DNA of 34,331 bases from Isosphaeraceae bacterium (GCA_025356475.1 JANXSX010000029.1:1-34331), one strand, 5' to 3'. Counted from the first letter of the stretch, positions 1-6,829 are shown. Notes: generated by a model not told the origin, from the letters alone. Program-made: numbers and translations.

Positions 1-2
1 AT

Positions 3-299
3 AAGGTCGCCAGCATGTCGGGCGAGAAGGTGAGTTCACCAGGCCTGATGCGGCTGAACCGCGTCCATTGGGGAGTGGAGAACAAGCTCCATTTCATTAA
101 GGATCGTTGGTGGGACGAGGATCGCCAGTGGAGTAAGAGATCGGGCCTAGCGGAGCGTTTGGCGATGCTCCGCGACTCGGCGTTAACGGTCTTGCGGCTG
201 ATCCCAGGACTGCCCAAAGACCTCCCGATCCGCGCCCGAGCCGATCATCTCGGACGGAAACCCCGGAAGGCGTTGAGATTCATGAGCGCTTTGAGTTAG
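3..299 (+). pseudogene. 3' end of an ISAs1-family transposase (partial at window edge)
   Basis: The reading frame is open from the left edge and ends with TAG at 297-299. The translated stretch around residues 15-30 (RLNRVHWGVENKLHFIKDRW) matches the C-terminal part of ISAs1-type DDE transposases, where an 'R.HWGIEN.LHW..D' block carries the last acidic catalytic region, followed by 'LAMLRDSALTVLRL'. The 5' part lies outside the window, so I cannot tell whether the element is intact; an internal ATG at 15 is unlikely to be the true start. It sits at the outer edge of the cassette region, where such elements often truncate arrays. Family assignment is from memory of the motif. Confidence 0.7.
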
Positions 300-450
300 G
301 GACTTTGCAATCCTTCTGGGGAAGACAATTCCTTAAGAGGCGGCGAGGCCCGACGGAAGACCAGGGCACGAAGACCTTGCCCCGGCCACGCGCCCCGGCC
401 ACGCGCCACGACCGCTCGCCGGGGCGACACCCATGGGCCGGCGCGCTCTG

Positions 451-1005
451 CTACTTTGTGATTTTGAGGCCAATGGTCCCGACGATCCCGGCTTGAGTCT
501 TGTAAGTCCCCTCCAACGCCTCCCCCTTGAGCACTAGAGTCGCGTTAATCTTGTTCGCGGTGCCAACGTTCGTCCACGAGAGTCGGGCACCCTTGATCAC
601 TCCTTCGATGTCCTCCTCGACCGTGCCGACGTCGTTGTTGTCCTTCATCTGCTTGCGGACGGAGGTCGCCTTGAATTGGTTGCGGCTCCGTTCGGAAATC
701 GTGACGGTGATCTCGCCGTAGCCCCCACCCTCAGTAGCCCGATAAGTCCCCTGGAGCACCGTCCCCTCCGTGAGCAAGTCGGAGAGCGACGACGCCTTTG
801 TCTTGGGTGCCCTGGCCCCATCTGGTTTGGCCTTGGCCTCGTTCTTGAGCAAATCGATCTCTTTCTTGAGAAGTTCGTTCTCCTTCTTGAGAAGTTCGAT
901 CTGCGTCCGAAGGCTCGCAACCTCATCGGGGACTTGCGCCCGAGCCGTCGAATGGGTCAGGGTGAGCATCGCAGCCAGAGCACCCAACAGCGCCAACTTC
1001 ACCAT
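451..1005 (-). CDS. Secreted coiled-coil protein of unknown function (integron cassette gene)
   Basis: This 184-residue protein starts with a signal peptide (hydrophobic stretch at residues 3-22, ending ARA-Q). A leucine/lysine heptad coiled coil follows at about 30-56, with tandem LLKKE-type units, then a basic linker and a beta-rich C-terminal domain (about 75-184) with no family I recognise. The ATG at 1005 is preceded by a strong GGAGAGGGGAG ribosome site. The start lies only 24 nt inside the junction with the attC site at 1024-1079, the layout expected of an integron cassette gene. No attC was found beyond its 3' end, where the transposase remnant begins. The secreted location is inferred from the signal peptide; function is unknown. 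Confidence 0.75.
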   Translation of the reverse strand: MVKLALLGALAAMLTLTHSTARAQVPDEVASLRTQIELLKKENELLKKEIDLLKNEAKAKPDGARAPKTKASSLSDLLTEGTVLQGTYRATEGGGYGEITVTISERSRNQFKATSVRKQMKDNNDVGTVEEDIEGVIKGARLSWTNVGTANKINATLVLKGEALEGTYKTQAGIVGTIGLKITK

Positions 1006-1023
1006 CGCACTCCCCTCTCCACC

Positions 1024-1079
1024 GCTTAATGAGGAGTTAAGCGGATGTACTCATCTGCTTCAACTCCGAATGGTTAGGT
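1024..1079 (-). repeat. Integron attC recombination site (copy A, 56 nt)
   Basis: Read on the minus strand: R'' ACCTAAC (1079-1073), spacer, arm GGAGTTGAAGCAGATG, loop AGTA, arm CATCCGCTTAACTCC, then R' ATTAAGC (1030-1024). The arms pair except for one extrahelical G after GGAGTT and one mismatch. The extra base is in the L'' arm on the minus strand, which fixes the orientation. The first base of R' is A instead of G. The next cassette therefore begins TTAAGC, 24 nt before the ATG of the secreted coiled-coil gene. Confidence 0.75.
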
Positions 1080-1257
1080 AGAACGCACGTTCGGCCTAGC
1101 CGGCGGTTAGACAGAACGCGACAGCCGGCCCCCGCCGTCACCGGCCATCTCCCCACGCTCGAAGCGTCCGTCCGATGAGCAAGCTCTCACCCAGCGCCCT
1201 CGAGCGTAACGGACCTGTCAACCCGCATCAAGCCTTCGCCGCGTTACTGCCTAACGA
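1028..1257 (-). repeat. ORF-less integron cassette with its attC, copy A of a duplicated 230 bp unit
   Basis: This stretch is repeated at 3214-3445 with three substitutions, one 1-base indel and one 3-base indel. It is bounded by the cores of two attC sites: it starts, in cassette orientation, with TTAGGCAGTAACG and ends with its own attC at 1079-1024. A short minus-strand ORF present in copy B is stopped by TGA at codon 13 here, so the unit is probably non-coding. Inside it, GTTAG(G/A)YAGAACGC occurs twice (1073-1086 and 1106-1119). Confidence 0.8.
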
Positions 1258-1343
1258 TCAAGCTCAGTGGCCGGGGGGCTGGAGAGACGTGGTGTCGCGC
1301 ACCACCGTGACGCCCCCCGGTCCAGTGCAGCGCCTTGTTCGGC
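1249..1343 (-). repeat. Integron attC site, long form (95 nt), downstream of the SpoIIE gene
   Basis: On the minus strand: R'' GCCGAAC (1343-1337), arm GCTGCACTGGACCGGGGGGC, an internal hairpin (GTGGTG/CACCAC), arm GCCCCCCGGCCACTGAGC, spacer, R' GTTAGGC (1255-1249). The two arms pair over about 18 bp with one mismatch and two extrahelical bases (G after GCT, A after CTGG) in the L'' arm, the hallmark of attC. It lies 39 nt after the stop of the SpoIIE-domain gene. Confidence 0.85.
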
Positions 1344-1382
1344 CCGGTTTGGCCGCAATTCGACTCCCGACCCCTTTGAATT

Positions 1383-3185
1383 TCACGTGAATTTAATAAT
1401 GACTGCCGTGCAATCATCAAATGGGGTTATGGCACCGCCGAAGTCGGCCAGATCACGAAAGAGCGCCTGAATAGTCTCGGCGGGAGCTTCGTCGCGGTGC
1501 GCTCGAATGACACTTAAGGCGCGCGCGATGCCGTAAGATAGGTTCGCCTCTGACCGAGCATCCACGATCCCATCGGTGAAAAAGAAGAGCAGGTCGTCTA
1601 CTTGGAGCGCAGCCGCAGCAGCGCTGGAATACTCGGTGCCGGGCAGGATCCCGAGCGGAAAGCCCGTACTGTTCGCCGACCGGACCTCGCCGTGACGATC
1701 CATGACGAAACCGGGACAGTGCCCGGCATTCACGTATTCCAAGGCACCGGTGCACGGGTCGATCACCACCAGGAGGAGCGTGACAAAGTGGTCCGTGGGG
1801 AGGCCGTCGCTGAGGAGCTGATTGAGGAGCGTAACCAGGCGACCCGGGTCGGAATGGGTGAGCGCGAGTGCCCGCAGGCATGCGCGGGTTTCCGCGATGA
1901 TAAGCGCGGCGCCGATCCCGTGACCACTGGCATCGCCGACGACAATCGCCAAGCGACCGTCCGGCACGCGGAACACGTCCCAGTAATCCCCGCCCGTCTC
2001 CTGGGTGGGCTGTGCCGCGCCCGCGATGGCGAGGCCAGGCAACTCGGGCATCACCGCCGGAAGCAGTCCCTGCTGAATCGCTCGCGCCAGGACGAATTCG
2101 TAGTCGCGGTCATGCACGATCCTTTCCGCGCGGCGCCATTCGACAAACTGACTGATCTGGCTGCCAATGCTGTCCATCATGTCGAGCAGTTGCTTATCCA
2201 ACGGCTGGATTTCGCGGCTGAAAAACTCCATGATGCCCAGCACGTCGCCGCCGTTATGGAGTGCAAAACCACAGGCCGCGCCCAGCCCCTCGCGGGCAGC
2301 CACTGCCGCCCGTGGAAAGTTGTCATCGCGAGTCACATCCGGAATCCAGGCGGGAGTGCGGTTGGCCCAAACCCGGCCCGGCATGCCGATCCCGCAGACG
2401 AAGGTTCTCTCTCGGCTGACGCGCTCAAACTCCGGCACCAACACCGTTGGCAGGTGCCACATATCGACGCAGCGTAGCACTTGGGCCGTTTGGTCAATGG
2501 TCCATAGCGCGCCTACGTCCCAGCCGAGGCATTCGCAAATGGCTTGAAGAAGGTGCGGCGCCGCCGCAAGGATCTCGGTGGACTCCGCTAAAACTCGCGT
2601 CACGGCGTGTTCGACGGTCACACGCCGGTGGGAAAGCACACGCTCGTTAATGTCTTCGAACAGCAAGCCGATACAATCATTGCCCAGCGGGAACGCGTGG
2701 CGGGAACACCAGCGTTCCGCGATGCGATCATCCCCATACAGTCTATCCCCTATGTCTATCCCTCGATCCGTAGAGAGGACATCCAGCATCGGCAATACGT
2801 CTGCTTCTACCGCGTTGGGAAACGCCTCGACGATGGTTTTGCCGAATTGCTCTTCGAGACGAATCCCTAACAACCGGGAGGCAGCAGGATTGGCGGTGAT
2901 CAGCCGTAACGTGGTCCATTCATGGCGGTCGTCGGCGCGGAAAACGAGAAATCCCGCCGGGCTGTTCTGGAAGATCTCCTCAAATAACCCTGTCATCTGC
3001 TCCGGCGCGAGGGGCATGCCGATGTGCATTTCCCCCTCCGCTTCAACCCAATCTTGCAATGGGCTGCCTTCCGACCGGCCACGTGCCACCCATTTACCGT
3101 ACGCGAGTGTGTTAACGGCCTCATGAAACGTGTGGTTGTTCGGTGACGCGGTGGCTTGCTGGCCCCCCGTTGGCTGTAAGTTCAT
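1383..3185 (-). CDS. DUF2934-PAS-GAF-SpoIIE (PP2C-type) serine phosphatase, integron cassette gene
   Basis: A 600-residue cytoplasmic signalling protein. Residues about 20-52 resemble DUF2934 (AYGKWVARGRSEGSPLQDW). A PAS domain spans about 66-185 (NSPAGFLVF, ANPAASRLLG) and a GAF domain about 195-350 (GIGMPGRVW, LGIMEFFSREI). A SpoIIE/RsbU-type PP2C phosphatase follows at about 385-600. It has the metal-binding acidic motifs ETGGDYWD (near 396-403), VGDASGHGIGAAL, FFTDGIVDAR and FDDCTAVI. Such proteins usually dephosphorylate anti-sigma-antagonist proteins in partner switching; no partner is visible here. The ATG at 3185 lies about 30 nt inside the cassette boundary set by the attC at 3210-3265, and the stop precedes the attC at 1249-1343. 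At 1.8 kb it is a large cassette insert. Confidence 0.9.
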   Translation of the reverse strand: MNLQPTGGQQATASPNNHTFHEAVNTLAYGKWVARGRSEGSPLQDWVEAEGEMHIGMPLAPEQMTGLFEEIFQNSPAGFLVFRADDRHEWTTLRLITANPAASRLLGIRLEEQFGKTIVEAFPNAVEADVLPMLDVLSTDRGIDIGDRLYGDDRIAERWCSRHAFPLGNDCIGLLFEDINERVLSHRRVTVEHAVTRVLAESTEILAAAPHLLQAICECLGWDVGALWTIDQTAQVLRCVDMWHLPTVLVPEFERVSRERTFVCGIGMPGRVWANRTPAWIPDVTRDDNFPRAAVAAREGLGAACGFALHNGGDVLGIMEFFSREIQPLDKQLLDMMDSIGSQISQFVEWRRAERIVHDRDYEFVLARAIQQGLLPAVMPELPGLAIAGAAQPTQETGGDYWDVFRVPDGRLAIVVGDASGHGIGAALIIAETRACLRALALTHSDPGRLVTLLNQLLSDGLPTDHFVTLLLVVIDPCTGALEYVNAGHCPGFVMDRHGEVRSANSTGFPLGILPGTEYSSAAAAALQVDDLLFFFTDGIVDARSEANLSYGIARALSVIRAHRDEAPAETIQALFRDLADFGGAITPFDDCTAVIIKFT

Positions 3186-3209
3186 GGCGAGCCCTCGGTG
3201 AAGAGATTC

Positions 3210-3265
3210 AGAGAATGAGGAGTTAAGCGGATGTACTCATCTGCTTCAACTCCTAATGGTTAGGC
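3210..3265 (-). repeat. Integron attC site (copy B, 56 nt)
   Basis: On the minus strand: R'' GCCTAAC (3265-3259), arm GGAGTTGAAGCAGATG, loop AGTA, arm CATCCGCTTAACTCC, then the R' position ATTCTCT (3216-3210). The arms are the same as in the copy at 1024-1079. The R' heptamer no longer matches GTTRRRY; its last six bases belong to the following SpoIIE cassette, whose gene starts 25 nt further on. Confidence 0.75.
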
Positions 3266-3445
3266 AGAACGCACGTTCGGCCTAGCCGGCGGTTAGACAG
3301 AACGCGACAGCCGGCCCCGCCGTCACCGGCCATCTCCCCACGCTCGAAGCGTCCGTCCGATGAGCAAGCTCTCGCCCAGCGCCCTCGAGCGTCGTAACGG
3401 ACCTGTCAACCCGCATCAAGCCTTCGCCGCGTTACTGCCTAACGA
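3214..3445 (-). repeat. ORF-less integron cassette with its attC, copy B of the duplicated unit
   Basis: This is the second copy of the unit at 1028-1257, about 98% identical. In cassette orientation it runs from TTAGGCAGTAACG (just inside 3442) to the attC ending at 3210. A 44-codon minus-strand ORF (3416-3282) is open here but is interrupted in copy A, so I do not call it a gene. The GTTAGRCAGAACGC motif occurs at 3259-3272 and 3292-3305. Confidence 0.8.
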
Positions 3446-3491
3446 CCAGGTTCAGCGACGGTACTCCGTCCGCTGCAACCGTATGTTAGGC
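3437..3491 (-). repeat. Integron attC site, canonical short form (55 nt)
   Basis: On the minus strand: R'' GCCTAAC (3491-3485), spacer ATAC, arm GGTTGCAGCGGACGG (3480-3466), loop AGTA, arm CCGTCGCTGAACC (3461-3449), spacer TGGTC, R' GTTAGGC (3443-3437). The arms pair perfectly apart from two extrahelical G residues, after GGTT and after CAGCG. This matches the architecture of textbook attC sites such as attC-aadA7. It lies downstream of the haloperoxidase gene stop at 3600. This is the clearest attC in the window. Confidence 0.92.
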
Positions 3492-3513
3492 CCAATTCCT
3501 GTGGATTGGGTGG

Positions 3514-3535
3514 CACTGGTCGTACTCGACCAGTG
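3514..3535 (-). terminator. Perfect 9-bp hairpin after the haloperoxidase gene
   Basis: CACTGGTCG pairs with CGACCAGTG around a TACT loop, 65 nt after the stop codon at 3600 and just before the attC. It has no T-run on the minus strand, so a terminator role is only a guess. Its loop TACT (AGTA on the minus strand) is the same as in the neighbouring attC sites. Confidence 0.4.
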
Positions 3536-3599
3536 CTTTGACCAAACATGAATGCACTTGTCGATTCTGACCAGTGTCACCTGCTGCGGAACAACCGGC

Positions 3600-4943
3600 T
3601 CAGGCGAACGCCACCTTCGCCTTCTCCGCGATCGCCTTCCCGACCTCCTCCCCGCCGCAAGCGTCGAAGTCCCAATGCACGCCAAGAAATATCCGGCTCT
3701 CGCTGTTCTGTTCGATCGCCACTTGCAGTGAAAACGTCTGTTCCCACCGCGGCCGGGTCACACCGTTGTGGTCGGTCGTCGTGCCGTTGAACTCGTCGGA
3801 CATGAACTTCACGGACACGTCCTTCGGCTTCTTTCCGAGCAACTTTGCGGCCGTCTCGAAGCAAGCCGTTCCGAACGTCGCGTGCCCGGATGGATACGCC
3901 GGGAAGTTCGGGGTGAAGTTGTCGGTCTGGGCGAGTGGCCCGATGATCGGTCCGGGGATCGGGTTGCTCCGCGGTGCGCCGAGCGGCCGCCAGAACGGGT
4001 TGCCGGGGATCTTCCGCAAGGTGTTGCCGTCCCCCGCCCCGGTCGGTCCCCAACCGGCATCCGCCTCGCGGATGCCTACGATCGGTCGCCACACGTCGTA
4101 CTCGTACTTCCAGTGCCACGCGGCGATCCCGGCGTCGGCCATGGCCGCGTTCACCGCCGTTAGCAGTCGTACCCGCTTCGGGTGTTCTAGCAGGGGCAGA
4201 GCCGGGATCGCGCGCACGATCTGGTTATACAGCCGCGGCGGGGTGCCGAGTTTGTTCGACCCGTCGTACCCCCAGAAGTTGCCGACGGCCGCCATGTGCC
4301 GGGCCTTGGTGTTCCGCTCGGTCAGGTTCGCGCTGCCGTCCTCGTAAACGTGCTTGTACGCGTCGGCGTATTTCTGACTGTTCAGCGCCGGCGGCGGGCC
4401 GAGTGGGGCATCCGTTACGACGTCACTGATCACGAACGGGTGTACCTTGCCCCACGTCCGACCGAGCGTCGTCTGGCCGGGGTTGAACGGGTCCGGGCGG
4501 TGCCGACCGGCGGCGTTGTCGAAGTTCGTGTCCTCCTGCGGGTTGGCCGACCCGTCCCCGGCACGGGCGTTGACCCACGCATCGCCAACGAGTGTGCCGT
4601 ACGCGACCAAAGCCGGATCGACACCCGCGTGCGCCGGGCGGAGCATCGCGATCGTTGCCCCGAAGTCCGGGTACAGGCGTTCGGCCGCGCGGAACCCGGC
4701 CGCGAGGAGGGCCACCGTGCCGGCCGCGTCGTCGGATCCACTGCCCGTCGGCTTTGGCGGCAGCCCGCACAGCCGAGCCGAAAACGCGACCGTCACCTGG
4801 GCGTAGGCGTCGTGGGCGGCGAGGTGGATGATCGCCATGGCGCGGGCCGTCTTCGTCGGCCCGCCATGGCTCGGCTTGTGGCCGTTGCTGAAGTCGTCGG
4901 CGACGAGCCGCATCGACAGATCGTTGATGATCTCGATACTCAC
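3600..4943 (-). CDS. Vanadium-dependent haloperoxidase / PAP2-family protein
   Basis: A 447-residue protein of the vanadium chloroperoxidase-like PAP2 fold. Starting from the GTG at 4943 (AGGAG seven nt upstream), all vanadate-binding residues appear with the expected spacing. These are Lys279 and Arg286 (WKYEYDVWRP), Ser352-Gly353-His354 (YPSGHATFG), Arg417 and the apical His423 (SRIFLGVHW). They correspond to K353, R360, S402-G403-H404, R490 and H496 of the Curvularia enzyme. No signal peptide is visible. The frame stays open to an ATG at 5033, but that extension has no ribosome site. It is the last gene of a three-gene minus-strand cluster and is followed by an attC. Whether it oxidises halides or acts as a phosphatase cannot be told from sequence. 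Confidence 0.9.
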   Translation of the reverse strand: MSIEIINDLSMRLVADDFSNGHKPSHGGPTKTARAMAIIHLAAHDAYAQVTVAFSARLCGLPPKPTGSGSDDAAGTVALLAAGFRAAERLYPDFGATIAMLRPAHAGVDPALVAYGTLVGDAWVNARAGDGSANPQEDTNFDNAAGRHRPDPFNPGQTTLGRTWGKVHPFVISDVVTDAPLGPPPALNSQKYADAYKHVYEDGSANLTERNTKARHMAAVGNFWGYDGSNKLGTPPRLYNQIVRAIPALPLLEHPKRVRLLTAVNAAMADAGIAAWHWKYEYDVWRPIVGIREADAGWGPTGAGDGNTLRKIPGNPFWRPLGAPRSNPIPGPIIGPLAQTDNFTPNFPAYPSGHATFGTACFETAAKLLGKKPKDVSVKFMSDEFNGTTTDHNGVTRPRWEQTFSLQVAIEQNSESRIFLGVHWDFDACGGEEVGKAIAEKAKVAFA

Positions 4944-5075
4944 GGGCGAACTCCTGAAATGGTAAAGGTCAAACGAGGCGGAAGATCTAGCCGTATAGAC
5001 TCGCACCAATGCGGTGCTATCGTCCCACAACACCAGAACTTGCGAGGACGGTATCCCACACCTCGCACATTCACG

Positions 5076-6113
5076 TTAATGGTCCAGGAATCGGAAGTCG
5101 GGTCCCCGAATTCCGTTGCCGGTGCCACTCGGGATGTCGGCATTGAGAAGGGCCAAAGCCTTGGAAGTCAGATCCATGTTCATCCTGCGGATCGCGTCCG
5201 AGAGCTTTTGTGGATCCCCCACCGCCCACGCGTCGTGGAGAAGCTTGAGCATGGCCGTGTACTCGCGGTCGAAGGCGTCGGAATCCGAATAGCCGCCGGG
5301 CGGCACCTCCGCCACAAAGTAGAGGTCGTCCGGCCGCGGGAAGGGCAACGGGGCACCCGTGAACGACCATCCGGTCGGGGCGTTCGCGTCGGGTTGGAGC
5401 TTGCGTTCGGCGTGGATTTGTCCGAACCGATAATAGTGCGCGAGTTCCCTCTCGGGTGCGATGGCAAGTCTCCGGCCATCGGCGAACGGGGAGGTCGATG
5501 TCCCCTCGCCTTGTCGCTTGATCAGGTCGATCGCCGCCTGGGCTTCCGCAACGGTGTGGATGACGACCAAGTCGCGCAGGCGTCCGGGGGGAGTCGTCGT
5601 GAGTTGCCGGTCCGTGGAGAATGTCGGATTCACATCCGCGAGCGTCTGGCTCAACGCGTCGTAGAACTCGCCGATTGTCGCGAAGCCTGTCCGCACCCGC
5701 AAGGCGAGCGGATGTTCGGGCAGTTCGATCTGCATGAACTGGTAGACCTGCTCCTTGTTCCCTGCTTCGTCGCGGGACAGGCCGGCCAGACTGACGATCA
5801 GTCCTTCGTGGACGTGGCCGGGAAGTTCACTGGGGTATCGTGGGGTGAAATTCTCCGAGTAAATGTTCGGGGTGCCGCCCAGGCCCGCCAACATGTTGCA
5901 GCCCAGGCCCATGTGCGCCATTTCCTGAAGCAAAATCTGCCGGAAGGTCTGCCGGATGTCGTCGTTCACCTCCACGTCCTTGAGCGACCAGTACGCACAC
6001 AGGTACGGCGGGATCGTGGCCCATTCGAGCCGGATCGCTTCCTGAAGCGCGTCGGTGAGCCACTGCACGTCGCGTTCGGTGGCCGGTACGGTCATCAATC
6101 CCTGGACGGACAT
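5076..6113 (-). CDS. Ferritin-like protein of the VioB / iminophenylpyruvate dimer synthase-like family
   Basis: A 345-residue protein. Residues about 20-230 match the ferritin-like domain found in VioB-type iminophenylpyruvate dimer synthases. Recognisable blocks are LEWATIPPYLCAYWSLKD (Glu30), LLQEMAHMGLGCNMLAGLGG (Glu64-x-x-His67), a conserved tryptophan-poor middle, EGTSTSPF and ELAHYYRFGQI (Glu223, His226). The paired Glu/ExxH motifs suggest a metal-binding four-helix bundle. The ATG at 6113 has GAGGG nine nt upstream. It lies 74 nt after the cupredoxin gene and 132 nt before the haloperoxidase gene, all minus strand, probably one transcript. The substrate is unknown; family members act in tryptophan dimer and oxidative pathways. 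Confidence 0.8.
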   Translation of the reverse strand: MSVQGLMTVPATERDVQWLTDALQEAIRLEWATIPPYLCAYWSLKDVEVNDDIRQTFRQILLQEMAHMGLGCNMLAGLGGTPNIYSENFTPRYPSELPGHVHEGLIVSLAGLSRDEAGNKEQVYQFMQIELPEHPLALRVRTGFATIGEFYDALSQTLADVNPTFSTDRQLTTTPPGRLRDLVVIHTVAEAQAAIDLIKRQGEGTSTSPFADGRRLAIAPERELAHYYRFGQIHAERKLQPDANAPTGWSFTGAPLPFPRPDDLYFVAEVPPGGYSDSDAFDREYTAMLKLLHDAWAVGDPQKLSDAIRRMNMDLTSKALALLNADIPSGTGNGIRGPDFRFLDH

Positions 6114-6187
6114 GATTTGCCCTCAAACTCGATAGTCGGAATCCAGTCGATCGCAGCAAAGCGTGAGTCACTACCACTTCTGGCCTA

Positions 6188-6526
6188 CTACTTGTGCCCT
6201 TCGGAGTGAGCCTGAATCGCCGCTTCGCGTGAGAAGCCTTCGGTCATGGACCCTCGCAATGTCACGACGACGTGGCCCTTCATGAAGTTCATGTGCGGCT
6301 GGCAGAAGTACTCGAAGCCCGTGGCGTCGCTCGCTTGCGTGAACTCCACGGGGTCGGAAGTCTCGTTCTGTCCGAGCAACCGGGTCATGAACGCGGGCGC
6401 ATCGTTCCGCTGGGCGTTGTGCCGTGCGCCGTCGAGGTTCTGCCACTGGATCGAGTCCCCGACCGCGATCACCACCGCCTCCGGCACGAACGCAAAGCCT
6501 TGCATCTTCACGACGACTGTGGCCAT
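6188..6526 (-). CDS. Cupredoxin (plastocyanin/amicyanin-like blue copper protein)
   Basis: A 112-residue single-domain cupredoxin. The type 1 copper ligands are visible: His36 (GARHNAQ), Cys75, His78 and Met82 (YFCQPHMNFMKG, the C-x2-H-x3-M arrangement). Early beta strands contain GFAFVPEAVVIAVGDSIQW. The ATG at 6526 follows AGGAGCTGATGAC. It has no signal peptide, which is unusual because most such proteins are exported; either the protein is cytoplasmic or it is carried out otherwise. It is the first gene of the cluster with the ferritin-like and haloperoxidase genes and lies next to the putative integron insertion point. A role as electron carrier to one of the two neighbours is an inference from context. 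Confidence 0.85.
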   Translation of the reverse strand: MATVVVKMQGFAFVPEAVVIAVGDSIQWQNLDGARHNAQRNDAPAFMTRLLGQNETSDPVEFTQASDATGFEYFCQPHMNFMKGHVVVTLRGSMTEGFSREAAIQAHSEGHK

Positions 6527-6577
6527 GTCATCAGCTCCTGTTTGGAAACTTGGAAACGTTACCCATCGGCTTCCGCC

Positions 6578-6651
6578 GCCTAAAAAGCATTAGGCAGAAG
6601 GGAGTCTGGCTAATCCAATTGTGTATTCTGCCTAAAACGCCCGTGTTAGGA
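6578..6651. other. Cluster of attC/attI-like core heptamers (candidate integron insertion point)
   Basis: Four core-like sequences lie here: GCCTAAA (6578-6584), ATTAGGC (6589-6595), GCCTAAA (6630-6636) and GTTAGGA (6645-6651). A 10-bp perfect inverted repeat, TTAGGCAGAA (6590-6599) and TTCTGCCTAA (6626-6635), joins them. No L-type arms are present, so these are not complete attC sites. The position between the integrase-like remnant and the first minus-strand gene is where attI would lie. Confidence 0.4.
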
Positions 6652-6739
6652 GCGAAGCGTTCTTGACGGATATGATTCAATCAAGATGGCATGCTCGCTC
6701 AGCGATTTGGCCGTGTCAAGAAATATCCGGAGAAAAACA

Positions 6740-6829
6740 ATGGCTGAGCAGTTCACTCCTGGGAAAGCGCCTCAGTTGCTCGATCAAATCTGGCAAAAAC
6801 TGCGGCTTTTGCACGATTCCATCTTATAA
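6740..6829 (+). pseudogene. Remnant of an integron integrase (intI) N-terminus, 29 codons
   Basis: ATG at 6740, preceded by GGAGAAAAACA, opens a 29-residue frame that stops at TAA 6827-6829. Residues 11-28 (PQLLDQIWQKLRLLHDSI) resemble the start of integron-type tyrosine recombinases, which typically read 'P.LLDQVR..LR..HYSIRTE..Y..WI'. The similarity ends exactly where the 219 bp inverted-repeat element begins (6828), and no integrase sequence resumes up to 8000. The strand is opposite to the attC-bearing cassettes, as expected for intI. The call rests on a short match plus context, so it is tentative. Confidence 0.45.

Noticed and set aside
3282-3416. 44-codon minus-strand ORF in the duplicated cassette
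   Set aside because: Copy A has a TGA at codon 13 and a 1-base indel, so the frame is not conserved between copies.
4296-6209. 637-codon plus-strand ORF
   Set aside because: It is antisense to the haloperoxidase and ferritin-like genes, whose catalytic motifs are clear; its Arg-rich composition is typical of a GC-rich shadow frame.
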